From Rhyacichthys aspro (lineage: Eukaryota; Chordata; Actinopteri; Gobiiformes; Rhyacichthyidae), in contig CM072152.1 in NCBI GenBank assembly GCA_036850595.1, positions 5,537,640 through 5,601,639 of the forward strand: a stretch of DNA of 64,000 nt, written 5' to 3'. The position numbers were made by a program, and so were the translations under genes. Under the pieces are notes generated by a model that did no database searches, was not told the origin of the DNA, and saw nothing but the letters and a program-made list of their open reading frames with translations. The stretch's first letter is position 1, and every line of letters starts with the position of its first letter. Positions 37,041 through 50,639 of this stretch are shown piece after piece.

Positions 37041-39530
37041 TCTGATCTGCCTTTTTGGACATTTTGTACCCCTTTTGACACTGGAAGCCCCTCTAAAAGC
37101 GTGTCGTACTGACCTGTACTGCTCCAGAGGGAATGTGCAAAGCTTGTCTCACAGAAAAAAAAGGAGGAGGTTGCACTCCAGCTGTAAGATAAGGCTGGCC
37201 TCACCTGAGCAGCTTATGGTTGCCTACCAAGAAATCAATCACTTTAATGTGTGCTAATAATACCTACCAAATGAGTACAGTTGATATAAAGAGAGCCACA
37301 AGAACCAAGCCATACTGTATATTCCATGATGAAAATAGTTTGACACACAGACATTTGGTTATAAGCCAAAACAGCAGCAGTGTCAGTCAGTCAGAACCAA
37401 AATAGTGAGGGGTACATTCCAACTTGGCCTGAAAATAAAAAGCCTGCAATTTGAGCTCCCTGAGACAATGACTAGCAGACCTAACAATAAACACTGACCC
37501 ACCCAAAACAAAGATCACGCTAACTACAGCACACTCATGCTAGCACTCACCACCAAAACCAAAGCTGACATATAGAGTGTCTTATAATACTAGCTGACAG
37601 GTTAGTTACAATTTAGAGTTATAAAAAAACTACCACAAAAAACACACTGCTTTTTCTTTAAACCCTGCCAAATGTGACTTCTCACACTCAGACAGGACGC
37701 AAGGTAATAAAGCAACAAAAGGTGTCCACTAGAGTTTAAAGACATCAAGTGCAAAAAGGAAACAAAGGGAATGAATGACTTCCTGTTTTGCTTCAAAGAA
37801 CGTCTCCACCTCCTGCCAAGCATACAACCAGCTGCACACTGGCCTCGCTGCAATAAGGGCCCGCACCAATTGGAGCGGCGACGGTGACACTTTCTCCGAC
37901 CTGAAACAAAGACGCACCCTGAGTCATTGTGGAGTACATTTTGAATGAACGCCAGATCCGCCATCGCACAAACCAAAAGGCTCTCGGCTAAACCGGACAG
38001 GAACTGGTTTACAGTGAGATGAATTGTGTAAGAAAGAAAAGGGAAGGATGACATTTACATTGGGGTTAAATGTGTTGCAAAATAAAGATGTAACTCTATT
38101 TTTATTAACAGAATACGTAAAAGTGCATACAACAAAAGAGAACACAGATACTTTAATCAGAAGTGATTTGCTGTGAAATATAGCTCTATATTCCAATAAA
38201 CATCGTTGTTATAAAATGTTTAGTCAGTGAAATGCATGTTCTGGCCTGTCTGCCAGGTCCATGTGAAATCAACAAAGGCCTTCCTCTTAACCATCTCCGA
38301 TTAGCTTTAAACTCCAACAAAAAATTGACAACTTCAAATTTTGCAAAATGCGACTGTGATTATTGATCACACCAAGTCTGAAGCAAATTCAAAGTGGTAA
38401 TGCAGGAATTTATTTTTTAAACCTGTTTATTTCAAATGGAAAGATCCTGCTTTGAAATAGTCAGAAAAACATTTCTGGAATCTTGTCCCCTTTTAACCAA
38501 TCAGGAGCAAGATTACAGCACTCATTACAGAACTCTTGGTAGGTAAGGTTTTGTTGTTTGATTTTTGTTCTACTTTGAGGTAAATGAGCTTCTGCTGTCC
38601 ATTACTGCTCTGGTTAACTGCAAACAGTAAGTTAGCCAAAATGAGATTACTGAGAAGCCAAGTTGAGGGAGATAAAACCAGAAAGTCACAAACTTTTTGC
38701 ATATGTAATTGTCAATGATCAACCTCTCACTGAAAAGATACTGTGGCCACATTTGTCTGGGGGCTGGGTTGAATCATAGATCTACAAATGATAGCAAAAA
38801 GTTGTATGTTTTGTTACATTTCTCTACTTTAAGACAGGGAATTAAGACAAGTGAGCAGAGGTGAACTTGCTATAATTGCAAGTATTTTCATTACATTTCG
38901 TTCAGTATCCATCCATCATGGTGACATTTTGTGGATTTCCCAGTCACTTTTGGGAGAAGATAACTTCCAGCAAGAGTTTTGTGGAGCCTTGTTGAATGTG
39001 AACTGCTGATCAGATGTTTCGAGGCCAACGTTAGACATGATTTTGACGAAACATGAGCCCGAGAGGTTGATGGCAATATGCGGAGTGACGCCTCACAATG
39101 AAATACGACGATGAAGGGGACATATGTCAAGCATGTGTTGCAAGTGTGGATTTTCAGAAAGTGAAGCTGTAAATCGTAAAAGCTACAGAGGCAGCTGTGA
39201 AATTCCAGCAAAGTTCAAAAACCAGACTGAGACCCTTGGTTTGCCTTTCTCATAGTGGAGCAAATGCCAACTGTCCCTCATCCCATTTGCATAATGTTAA
39301 ACCATTTTAAAAGGGGCTATATGTATTTGCTATTTTGAAATGTTAAAAGAAATTCCAATCATCACCAGCAGGGGAAGTAAAGAGCAGAAAATACAGGCAG
39401 TTGACCAAAAACAGGTGTGTTCATGTTTTTAGTGCTGGTCAGCTGATAATAAACCACAACTTTTTTATTTCGATGCACTAATTTGATTTGAAAATTTAGT
39501 TTCAACAATGATTTTGATGAGCAGAAAGTA
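37041..39530. other. intronic DNA, no clear feature
   Basis: GC-richer at 37,790-37,920, where a possible minus-strand acceptor (TTTGTTTCAG) lies. Otherwise AT-rich and unrecognised. Confidence 0.4.
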
Positions 39531-39539
39531 AATGTTCAT

Positions 39540-39636
39540 CACATGGAACGATATAACGTTATTTCGATAGTTGTGATATGTATATTAGAATAAATGATTC
39601 TACGATAAATTTAAGATACACTGTGCAGCCCTAATG
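39540..39636 (-). mobile_element. hAT-like repeat end
   Basis: The block runs through GATA/ATCG-rich sequence to TGCAGCCCTAATG, the reverse of the AGGGCTGCA end seen at 45.4, 56.2 and 61.3 kb. Only one end is visible. Confidence 0.45.
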
Positions 39637-40499
39637 CTAACTTCTAAAGTATACATATTCATGATTTGATTTTAAGATGTTTTTTTGCAGGAAGTGGCTT
39701 TGGTGTGACTGCAGCAGAAACTCATGACTCACCCTACTGGTCAACATGATATTTAAATAAAGATCTTGGCATTCAATTAATATCAATTGATACCAATATT
39801 ATTGTAGGGCATCTTAGAAAAGAAAATACTATATAGATTATAAATCCACATCTGAATAATAGGATCAGATTAAAACATTTATATGGCAAATGCGAGTAAT
39901 GTCACTTATTCCAATAAAAAGCCACATAAAACCTGTTAAAACAAACTGATGAATACTTCTATTACAGTCACACAAAAAACAGTTCACAGGGGAAATAAAG
40001 TGTGCCTTTCAAGAGCATGGCAGTGACGCAAACAAGTGGAAGAACTCAGAGGTGAAAAAAGCAGAAAAGAGCTTATTGTTCAGCCCAGAAAGCAGCAATA
40101 CCTCTTTACAGTGACTTATTTATATATGTAGGCTAGAATGTAGATATTAAGTTATCCAATTGTATGCATATACATTTCAAGAACAATATACATTTTCTCC
40201 TGGAGATTTTGACAGTTTTGTCAATATCTGCGGCATTTCTAGGTTTTTCAGGATGTGTGGGAACTGTATTTAAGTATAAGAACGAAAACGATGGAAGAGC
40301 ATAAAACACTTCTTTACTGGCTTAAAGCAGAGATTAATGCCTTCGTAGGGTTGCTTTTTCCTCTAGAAAACATCCCCCACCCTCACACACAACACGAGGA
40401 GGAGAGTGGCAGGGAGGCTGTGTGCATCTCCCCATTTTTTCTCACACAAACTGCAACGTGGAGAAAAACCAGAGGGAAATAAATGAAGGTGGAAACAAA

Positions 40500-40960
40500 G
40501 AGATGGCAGATTCCACGGCATGTGTGTGCCTTCTACCACTATTCATCATTAACGCAAACAAAGACTGGCGCGGAACAGGAGAGGTGCCACGCGGGTTCAG
40601 TGTTAACCAGCCAAACTTGAGGCATAGCTCTACTGTAATCCAACATCAGTGCGACAATCCCATTCCTTTCTCCGAGCTCGACATGTTGGTTTACAGCGGG
40701 CCGATAAGAGAATGGAGGTACATTATGGTTCGAGGATGAGAGCGTGGTGACCAAACAACGTGCAAGCAGCTGTGATCACACAAGGCTAATATTATGGAAA
40801 TGAGTTCATTAATCAATGGCCCAGCAGCCTTTTATCTGCTGAGCCGAGGCGCCGCAGCCTGATCGGCCTCCACGCTGCCCGCTTCGATAACGTGTTTCTC
40901 CAGCTTCTGAATGCTCATGCGGTGAGGAGTGAATCTTGTGACGGCCACACATAATTCACC
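40500..40960. promoter_or_regulatory. candidate conserved intronic enhancer
   Basis: Balanced, repeat-free sequence with TTCATTAATCAATGG (HNF1/PBX-type) at about 40,805-40,819, followed by a GC-rich block at 40,845-40,930. No coding frame is visible. This is inferred from composition and motif density. Confidence 0.3.
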
Positions 40961-41199
40961 GTGAAGACGCACTAAACACAGGGATAGATTTAAAAAGAGT
41001 TGTGATGGAAAAGTCTGGTTTTATATGGTGAAAAAGGTAATAGGCTCAAGCTAGAAATCCCCAGATGACCGGGCCAGTCTAGAAAAGATTTTAGATTCAC
41101 TGAAGGACAAAGAAGACCAGTTTTCAGACATTAAGAGCCCCTGTAAATTAACCTGAGTACAAGGATTTATCTTATATGATCTAGAAATTAAAAGACAGT

Positions 41200-41435
41200 A
41201 TTAAAAACTGAACCAGGACTATATCAGGACAAATCAGGTCTAAACTAGGACTAAATGTATGTATTAACCAGGTCTAAACCTGGACTTTTTTATTTATTTA
41301 GACGCACCAGTTTGGTTTAATGCTAAAAGTCACACAGAAAACGGTTTTGGATACATCATTTTTTTGCGTTACAGATATTGCGATAATGACCATATAGCGA
41401 TATACATTTGCAATTTATTTCATTATATCTCAAAA
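41200..41435. repeat. minisatellite plus AT-rich repeat segment
   Basis: Units resembling ACCAGGACTAAA at about 41,208-41,285 are followed by ATTGCGATAATG-type sequence at 41,371-41,430. This is the same pairing of minisatellite and hAT-like AT-rich sequence seen at 44.4-44.9 and 58.2-59.0 kb. Confidence 0.5.
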
Positions 41436-41979
41436 TTCATATATATAAATGCTTTAATGTCAATACTAGTAGAAAACGGTTAAAAGTATTAGTTGTGTTA
41501 GAATTTTTCAAGAATCTATGCTGTCCCACAATGCCACTTGCTAACCAAAGGATCTAGTAAGGCCACACAATAGATCACAGATTTATCCCAACACCCACAA
41601 TCTCATTATGGTATATACTATATAACTACTTTAATCTCAGTGATATTATGAGATATAGATTTTTACGACATTCACACTTTTTTTTTTTTTTTTTTTTAAC
41701 GACATGACACTGTGGTGCAACCAAATTTAAAGGAACCATCTGGAACTGTATATGCACAAATTACTTGCTTATTTATTTTAATGCAAGCAATCAAGCAAGC
41801 AATTAATTTTAATTATTTGTTTTCATTTGGTGGTCTTTCGTATACCATCTTGGAAATTAATAAAAAGATTAACAGAAAAAGAAAAGATTAGTCTGAACTT
41901 TCAAAAGCAGTGTGTGTATTTATGGACATCTTTCAACAGTGCCACTCAGTGAAAAAGCAGATTCATTTTCTGACCGCAG

Positions 41980-42460
41980 CTCTGATTTTTTCCCTTCCCT
42001 TCCTCGTCCCCTCCCTCTCGCAGCGCTCCCTCCCCCTGCTCCCGTCCCTGCTGGATTGGTGGAGTAAACACAGGAAGAGAGCGGGCTCTGTTCCACCACG
42101 CCAGAGCTGGGGCTGGGCGTTCCTGCCGAGCTCCTGCGCTGGGGTCAAAAGTTTACCGTGGTTTTCATTTCACCTTTCCTCAGCCAATCACAGCTCACGC
42201 ACCGCAGCGCCTGAACTCTGACCCCCGTGAAGAATTCCACTCAAAAGATGGTCTGACGCCAGTTTCACAACTACGACCCCTCCCGTCTCCTCGGCTTCTC
42301 TACCCCCCTTTACAACTCCTTTTCCTTTCTTTCAGCGGGCCGGTTTTCACGTGTTGACAGAGCCGAGGTGAAAAAGATTCCACAAGTGAGCCGCCGTGAG
42401 GAGGAACGCAGAAAAGAAGCCCAGCTGAGGGACTTTGGATCCTCACAGCGGAGCTTTACT
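41980..42460. promoter_or_regulatory. GC-rich promoter-like island inside ncoa3 intron
   Basis: CpG-containing and pyrimidine-rich, with a CCAAT box at 42183-42187 and several GC boxes. A minus-strand donor (CACG|GTAAAC) lies near 42,155, so it could be an internal ncoa3 promoter. A plus-strand transcript is equally possible. No protein is recognisable. Confidence 0.3.
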
Positions 42461-42699
42461 CAAAGTCTACCACTGCCTGTTCTTTTATCCTGCCTTGGAG
42501 TCCACTGGCCACCTCAACAGTCCACAACACAAAAAACAAACATGAGCTTTCCAACATTTTCTGGCAAACTAAATGACCTTATGTCAGCTAATGCTATTAC
42601 AACAGCAGTACATAACATAAGAATTAACCCTGATTCATTTGGCTGCTTTAAGACTTGACTAGAATTGGAATAAACGATACACATTTATCATTCTTATTC

Positions 42700-43570
42700 T
42701 ACAACCATATTTCCAAGGTAGAATAAGGTTATGTTAAAGTTTCCCATATAGCCAAGTAACAGATTACTTAATTTTGTATCTGAATGAATTTACATTTAGT
42801 GGATTAGCACCACCAAACTGACTCGTGCTACGTTGGACTATGACCTAATGTTGATCTTACTCTTATCAGTTTTGTTTTTGTTGTCCTTGTTGCGCTGTGC
42901 TTTTTTTTTTGTTGCACAGCACATGTTTTTGATTGCGTTGGTGCATTTAATTATATTTACGTGGAGCCACTAAATATTCCCAATGGGTTTTTTCCTTTCC
43001 TTCTACTGTGCATCGAGCTCTGAAAGACAATTAAAATTAAAAAATATAAAATTACTTATGCAGGTTAGCTAGGTTTCTACTGAGTGCGATACCTACGGTA
43101 TGTGTATGAGAGTGGCATCTGCTACATAACTACTGACGTCGTAAGCTTTTCAATAGGACATAAATTGTATTTTTTATAACAGAATAAAGAGGAGAGTAAA
43201 TCTACTTTTATAGTGGGTGCGAGAAATCAGTGGCAGTAAACAGAACAAGAATATTTCCAGTTTATTCTGAGCTTTCAAGTGAATGTTCTCATTGGGAGAT
43301 CTATTAAGTCCTGTACATTAAGTACATTTAGTGTTTTATTCTTGGAATATATAATAGTGTTTGTGATTTTCAATTTTCTACTCATTTTCGGGTAAGCATT
43401 CCATAGTATCCAATCAGCTCCATTTTTAGTACCTATACAGTACTTCACTGATGAAACCAAAAAGCGAGGGATGACAAAAATAGTATGGCATCTTAATTGG
43501 CCTGTACCCCTTTTGACAAAGGAAAATGAGCCTTACTGCTCAAGTTCAAATGAGGGTTAAACGTGCAGTG
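42700..43570. other. AT-rich intronic DNA, no feature seen
   Basis: No gene, repeat ends or regulatory clusters are visible. Confidence 0.5.
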
Positions 43571-43576
43571 ACTCAC

Positions 43577-43833
43577 TCCCAATTTCCCCTGCATGCGTAT
43601 TTGCTCCGCCGCGCACACCGCAGCAAATACGCATCCGTTGTTTTAAATGAGAGCATTTCCACTCCATTCCAGTTGTTTTGGTCCGGCTCATGTCTTTATT
43701 GAGGCATCTCGTATTTCTTGCACATGCTCTTTTGAGCTACTCAGGGCTCCGCTTCACAGCGGATCTGAAACGCATCCAGTAGGCGAGGGTGTGCAATGCC
43801 GGTCGGAGATGCATGCAGTGGAAATTGGGGGTT
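43577..43833. mobile_element. MITE-like element, about 255 bp
   Basis: The left end reads CCCAATTTCCCCTGCATGC. The reverse complement of the right end reads CCCAATTTCCACTGCATGC, giving 19-bp terminal inverted repeats with one mismatch. No transposase is present, and a clear target duplication is not visible. A 13-bp perfect hairpin (43593-43605 with 43622-43634) lies inside the left end. Confidence 0.7.
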
Positions 43834-44430
43834 ATAGTCCATAAGTTTAACAGACTACACAACTGACTGAGATGAAGTAAACACATGAAAAAAGTGACTT
43901 TTGTTCAAGCATGTGTTCTGACACTCGCCAAGCCATTTAGGAATCAAATAGAGAGTTTTGAGTCAGACTGAAGGCAGCAGCCACACGTCAAAACGCACAC
44001 AAACGCATGCGCTGAGCTGTAATCCAACTGTGGCTTTGTTTTTGTCTTGGTGACGCTGCACTCTGTTCCCATCTGCTGAGTGATTAAGGCTGCACTGCTA
44101 ATCAAGTCGGTCTCACTGTAAAGAGGACAAATGCTTACCCACAGAACTCACTCTGACTGAAAATGCCCTGAGGTTAATGTTATGACATTTAAAAACAGAC
44201 GTATGGTGCGAGATAAAAACAAGACAGTCAAAAAGCTCATTAAAACTTTCTGTTTCAGAGTTCGTGACTCAGCAGTATATTCAAGTAAATGTGTGAACTA
44301 TTTTTTTGTGTTTTAGTGTTATTAAAGTTTTTGCCACTTAACTTGGTATTTGTTCTGCTTAGAGTAAAAAAAGTTTTAAAAACTGTCTGTTCAGAATAAA
44401 CAGGTGCAGAATGGACTTAACTATTTGTAG

Positions 44431-44880
44431 TATAAAGGTGGACAATATTTATTGCAAATATAAAATTGCAATATCGTTATCACAATATGTGTCGCAAAGA
44501 ATGACTTGCATCACAATAACATTCTTCTTCTTTGTGATGGACATTTCCTTCTTGCCTCAAAAGCATCGTCCTCCTAAATCAAACTGTGGTGCACATGGTT
44601 AAAAAAGTCCTGATTTGGACCAGCTTCATTTCTACATTTTGTCCTAGTTTTGGCCAGTTTGGTCTTCATTTAGTCCTGGTTCAGTCTTTATTATTGATTT
44701 AGCTCCTGCTTTGACAAGTAGAAGTTAGCGTAGTGCCTTATATTTCTTAATAGTTTCTAAAGCAAATTTACTTCGATTTTTTACTATGTTAAAAAAACAA
44801 TCAAATACTGCAGCTCATATCGTTCTTGTGATATTAAAAATAGTTATTGCATATTACATGTGTTTCTATTGCAGCTCTAA
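44431..44880. mobile_element. hAT-like non-autonomous element with internal minisatellite
   Basis: It starts near AGGTGGACAATATTTATTGC and ends TATTGCAGCTCTAA, whose reverse complement resembles TTAGGGCTGCAATA. Between them, at 44,600-44,690, are units of the reversed minisatellite (TTTAGTCCTGGTTC). It is old and degenerate. Confidence 0.45.
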
Positions 44881-45382
44881 TTTGGTATAAAACTCTATGA
44901 GAAAAAAAATGTTCACTCACTGTGATAATGTGATTGACATAAAAGTCAGGCAAACCAGAACAAAACAATGAGCGCTGAAGCTATAATTTCACACCTCAAA
45001 CGGGCATATACATTGTATACCTCTGATAATACAAAGATGCCGGGATGCTGAAAGAAATTTGACTTGCACAGTTGTCATTACAGGATTCTAACCTTATTCA
45101 AAGGAATAACTGTGAACAAAGCACTGACAGTATATTTCCACCACTTGGCTTGGTGTCAAAGTAAACCTACACTTGATTAAACCATGTGGGTTGGGGATGG
45201 CCTGCGGTTGATGCTTGGGACTGGCTGACCTTCTGTAGCAAGTCATTCTCCTCTGTCTCCCTGCACTTGTTTTTTTGTATGTATCTTCTTTCAATGATCC
45301 CCTGTTGAATAAAACCTAAAATAAGTGTGTAGGTTGCCATTAGAATCTGCATTTAGGCCAATCCTGACAACAACATTTCCTG

Positions 45383-45450
45383 TAGGGCTGCACAATACAT
45401 AGTGAAATTTATCATTATCGCAGTATTATCATAATCGCATAATCTGCCAA
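45383..45450 (+). mobile_element. hAT-like repeat end
   Basis: GTAGGGCTGCACAATACAT is followed by ATTATCGCAG and ATAATCGCATAAT, the typical inner sequence of this fish repeat family. The partner end was not found. Confidence 0.5.
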
Positions 45451-45699
45451 AAAAAAAATATGCCAGTGTGTTTTGGCTATTTATTTGACTTATGGACTAA
45501 AAAGAATTTTACACTTTGTACACAGCTGCGTTTAATATGGAGTACTTTCCTCCATTATGGCATTGTCAGGCAGGTGAACATAAATGAACCGAGTAATCAC
45601 CTGCCAAAAACAAATCTACGCAGAACATGTTGTATTTTATGAGAAACTGAGGCACAGGTGTAAAGCTGGCCGTGATGTTCCAACATCAGAAGACAAGTG

Positions 45700-47990
45700 G
45701 TTCAGCTATTCTGGGGACAACGGTAAGCTCCGGAGACGCAACCTTTTGACTGGAGTGTTGCCTTAACGACGAGCCACATAAACAGCAATGACGTCACGGG
45801 CACAGTGGAGCGCGCTAATGGAGAAAGAACCATTTTCCATTTCATCCGATGAGGAGAAAAGAAAAGGTTTGAAAAATTATGAGCACTTTAAGGAATTATA
45901 ATAAATTATATGACACATGCCTTGCCAGTGTTGACATGCTGGAGTAAGTCTGAAGCCTTTTAACGATGCCATGGAACTTTTGTCATTCATTGCTTGACTT
46001 TTCTTTGAACTGCAAGCCGCAATGAGGTACAGACTCGTGCTGGTGGAAAGTCAACTGGCTGGTGAACACAGAAACTCTGGTGTTTATGTGTTTTAATGAA
46101 AGAGCTTTTAAATTACAGGTGAACTATAAGGCTGCGAAGAGAAAAGCCAGTGCCATTACTGCCTCGGCTGGCGCGCTCTTGTATGTGTACAGATCCTCTT
46201 ACAGCTTTCTAAGCGCCGTACCATGCCAGCCACAGCTGCCCTCAGGATCCAGACAGAGCCACAAACCACACCCCGCTGCCACAGGAGTTCCAGTTCACTT
46301 TGAGAAAGAAAAATGTAACCAATGCGTAAACAACATGCATACAAAAAAATCAATTCACCGTTGTTTTGGTGCTAATTGAGTTCAAATCAGGTCATTTTAG
46401 TTGAAAATAAGCGAAATCTTCCTCCAAGTGACTTTTTTGATTTTTTTTTTTACACTAGGGCTTGGTGATAAAGCAAATGTCAAAAACAGCTACAATACAC
46501 CAATATGGAATAACCATAAACAACTACCGCCATTGAACAGTGGGAAGGCTAACACTACAGCTAGCACCAGGGCCAGCAGGAAAGTAGCAGTGGTTAATCT
46601 GCAGATGCACAAAAATATCAGAGAAAAGCCTTAAAGAGCTTTGGTTTTGCAAGTGGCAGATAACTGAATTGTTAACTGAATTGGTATGTATGCAAATTAA
46701 CCATGTACTTTAATTTAACAAAGCTTTTTGCACTTTAATAAGACTTTAAGTGGAGTGTAAATTATACTACACAAAAAGGGATACAAGTAAATCCAACCTA
46801 AACTGCTTTATTTTCACTATGAGAGTCACACATAATCTGAGATTGCTTTTGTTATTGTTGTTTTTTGTTGGCAATGATCATGAGAATTTGAATTGCTTTG
46901 AAGTGCAACAGAAAAAGAAAAAAAAAAATCCAGATTTTTTAGCCAGCCCTTCTTGATGTTAACTTTTGGACTGCCTCTCTGGCCAGTGCTCATTACCCAT
47001 ACTGTCAGTTGTCATCCAGCACCAATACAGTAACTATTCCACTATGCACCACGCTCAAAATAATGCCTTCAGGGAAGAATGCTCGGTAAAGATAGACAAC
47101 AAAAAAATCTAAAAAAGATGAAGCATGCCCATAAAGAAGTCCATTTAAAAATGACAGTGCCTTGTTTTTCCTTCTGCCTAACAGACAGAGTGAGCATCTG
47201 GTAGCAGTTATCTCACAAACCAAACTTTTTTTTCCTCCCCAACCATGCTGTCTCTCTCCCCCCAAAGCATTTTTATAAAAGGGGGCCCTAAACAAAACAC
47301 AAACAAGCTCCTGCTAACATTTTACAATGGTAACAAAACTAGGCCAAGGAGCTACCCTCCCACTGGCTTGTTCAGGTGAAACCATTTTACGAGCATTCTT
47401 CAGCTGGGGGAGCGAAAGTTAAAGGGGGAGTTGAAGTTAAAGAGGAAGGGCAAGCAGGGGAGGGCGAGGGGGGGGACAAAGCTCTTGGAACCCCCCTCTC
47501 CTAATAAACTCTTGCCTTCGTCCAATCAAGAGGGACTACAGAGAGTCAACTGTTCCAAATCCTGGCTGGTTATAAACTTGAATTGGGTGCAATGATTGCT
47601 TCAGGCTGCCTGTTTGGCTTTTAGAAGTGTGTAGAGCTCACATATGGCCCGGGCTAGTCTCACACTTGGGTATCGCCTCAGAGTTGAAGGAGAGGGGACC
47701 GTCTCGGCGAATCAGACGGGACTTCAAATGAGAGTCAGACTGCAAACTTGCGCCGCTCAACTTGGTCTGTCTGGCTTCTCCTCATACTCTCACTTGTTTG
47801 GGCAAAGTAGTTGTAAATATTTCAGCAGCAGAAACACGACGGTCTTGTTGAGCAGAGTTTGAGTTGGCTAAATTTAGCTCGCCTGGCGGAGACGGAGAAA
47901 ACAAGGCTACCTGTTGCACCATGAAATGCTGATCCAAGTCAGTGTTGATGCATAAGTGACCTCAATGTTTCATACATTCCTAAATGTTCC
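45700..47990. other. intronic DNA with scattered regulatory-like motifs
   Basis: A CRE (TGACGTCA) lies at about 45,790-45,797. A GC-balanced block at 47,380-47,890 has CCAAT (47,522) and GC-rich words. A short frame starting at 45,819 (27 codons) is not recognised. Confidence 0.3.
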
Positions 47991-48929
47991 AGGAAACTTT
48001 GGTTTTATTACATCTTTACAGTAAAGACTCAGCTCAAGCCTATGTGAGAATGTAAAAGAAAGAAACACATGGAATTTATTTGGATGCAAGTCAAGGAAGT
48101 GGTTTTAATTTTGACATTGATTACAGGTGCATTGTAAAAACTGTTGTAGTAAATAACTGAACAAAATAGAACACATCAGTCAAACTGAACTTTCAATAGC
48201 ATACAATTTTATCAAAACAACACACTTCACACTTATCTATCATGGAAGATATAGAAGTGTAAAGCTTCACAGGCCCGGTGGAAGGTGCCACCTAAGTTAG
48301 TCTTCATTATTACTACTTGTTCCTGCAAACAGTGCACCGGACCTTCACCACAAGCTATATCGCAAAAACTACACACATCACTATTAGGATTAAAAAAAAC
48401 TTAACATCCTCCACGGTTTTGCTACACATTTTGACTCTTGTTGCTTGTTAGTTAGTATGTGTTAAAGATTGTCCAATAAATAGCAACAAAAAGTAAGCAA
48501 ACTCTACTATTAATGTTTTGTTAAAAAAAGGGTTGCACAATACATTGCACATTTGATGTTAACTAAACTGCTCATTGCAGATCAAAAGAATTGGCAAATT
48601 AGGTAAAGCCTAAATTTTGAAATGTGCAGTCTGTAGCCTTTTTGGCACTATCCGGAGGTGAAAGTGCAGATTGCGATTTCAGACACAATAAAAATAGTCA
48701 GGACTCAAAAGGTATCAAAACCTGCTCAAGAAGAAAATGACGCAATGGCACATGACATACTTAATTGCTCCTTTAAAATCCTGAATTGAAAAAGACAATT
48801 GAGTCCTTACAGCAACATGACCCTAAGCCAATCTAAACAGAATCTTACACCTTTGAAGCAAGTGATGAAGACAGACTTCAACAAAATGGCTAAATGCTTT
48901 CTGTGAATGGCCAATCCACACCAAAAGAA

Positions 48930-49990
48930 AATTGACCACTGTTTTCCTTGAATGCTGCTCTCCCTGTGCTGCTGCTCAACAAAAAGGTAAGACCAAGGAG
49001 TCATGTTTCAATTAGGGAAACAATCGGGCTTCCCTTTCAGCTCGGTGTACCTTCAAGAGTCATTTCAGAGCCACCGCTCCTCGACGCGACACAGACTGAC
49101 TGCCAGTTACTTCAAATGAAACTTATTATCTCAGTCTCTCTTAGGGAGCACGGTGACGAACACTTCAAGAATGCCATCTATTCAGGAATCAGTGGCGGAA
49201 AAATGCAGCTTGACAAAGACAGATTAGAGGGCAGGCAGTTATCAAAAGTACTTCTGCCAGACAAAAGCACCAGGCGCTCACCTTATTTTTTAAAAACTTC
49301 ACTTATTGGCAACAGAAAGAGCAATTTTACGTCACAAAGCCCTCTATTGTTTGGATGGCATTAGTGAAATGCTATATATAGGAGAAGAAAACAGCTGTGT
49401 TGTTACAGTTACAAAAGAAAAACAGTTTGGATTATCAATAAACTCATAAGTGAAAAGTTTGGCACCGGGAAAAATTATCCAGGCCCATGAGAAAAAGTGA
49501 TAAGTTAATTAATTATTGAGAGCAGAGGGGCTGGCGGACAAAGAGGGGAAAAAGCTATGCATCCAAGTCACTTTTTCACCCCATCTGCAGTCAAAGAATC
49601 CCCCTAAAGATTGATTCATTGTTAACGCAGCCTGACACCCTGTGTGTGCGGGAGAAAGAAAGTGGCAGATAAAGGGACAGAGAATGGGGGACAAGGGGCT
49701 CCATTTAGCAAGAATATGAGCAGAAGCACTTCTTTGGATAGGTTCCCACAGTGGCCATCGGATTTACAAAAATACCACATATGTGAGTTTGAGTAATGGC
49801 ATTCCATCGGACAAAATAAAGACAAGTGAGCTCATCCGAAAGGCTGTCAGTGGAACCTCCCTCACCCTCTCGAATACGGCGCTGAGGCACGGTGACCCCT
49901 CAGTGACTGACCAAAGACTCAGAAACAGGGCAATATTCCTTCTGTTGATGAGCTCACCAGATGAATTATAGTCTATCAAAAGATAAGTAG
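48930..49990. promoter_or_regulatory. repeat-free candidate conserved non-coding block
   Basis: About 1 kb of balanced, unique sequence stands out from the AT-rich repeats around it. It includes TTAATTAATTATTG (49,504), AGATAAAGGG (49,668) and the palindromic E-box CACATATGTG (49,776). Both strands show moderately long open frames with no homology I recognise. I read it as non-coding and possibly conserved. Confidence 0.3.
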
Positions 49991-50639
49991 AACATCATCA
50001 TATACAACTTTTGGTAACCAACTTAAGAAACATAGTACTGCTGCTGTGGTTTGTTTGAGGTTCAAGCAGCAAATTGGAATGGTCTGAAAGATAAAGGAGT
50101 GTACTGATTGGTATGGTTGTATTCAGAATATCCAATTTGACCTAGTATTTTTTTCAGAACAGTGCCAGGGACATCCCTGTTCAAAATACAAATACTCAAG
50201 ATATAAACTCGACCAAACTGCCTCTAAGTATAGATATGTTTCGCCATACAGCCAGACAATGCCCGAGACCGCACACCTTAGACTCAGCAGTTTCAGTGGA
50301 ATGACTTACCTACATTGGCATTGTCTGACTGTGCATGATTCCGCACTCCAAGAATGTACTTGAAAACTGGATGCTCAGCTTACACACACCCCTCGAAACG
50401 GCACAGAGTGAGCAGACTCGAACTCTCCCTGAACCCTTGATCTTGTTCGTCTTCCACCACACTGTATCACATCCATCTCCTTCTGTCAGTTTGTCCGTCT
50501 CTCTCAGCCACCCACATGCACCTAAGTATGATTTATCAGCAGTGAAAAGCCACATTCATCATAGCACGATGGACCATTATACCCGCCGTTACAATCGTAA
50601 ATATGCGATCTTATAAGAGCGGCGCAAATGAATAACAGA

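Noticed and set aside
43820..43845. ZNF143-like promoter motif (GGACTATAACCC on the minus strand)
   Set aside because: It straddles the right end of the MITE at 43,577-43,833 and lacks a nearby exon, so it is better explained by the element.
45584..45766. Basic peptide near a hAT-like end, possible transposase remnant
   Set aside because: Contains DKWFSYSGDNGKLRRRN but no hAT catalytic or dimerisation motif. Too short to assign.
48948..49364. 138-codon open frame on the + strand
   Set aside because: The peptide has no recognisable domain or composition pattern, the opposite strand is also fairly open, and it lies inside the presumed ncoa3 5' intron. It is more likely a chance frame in balanced non-coding DNA.
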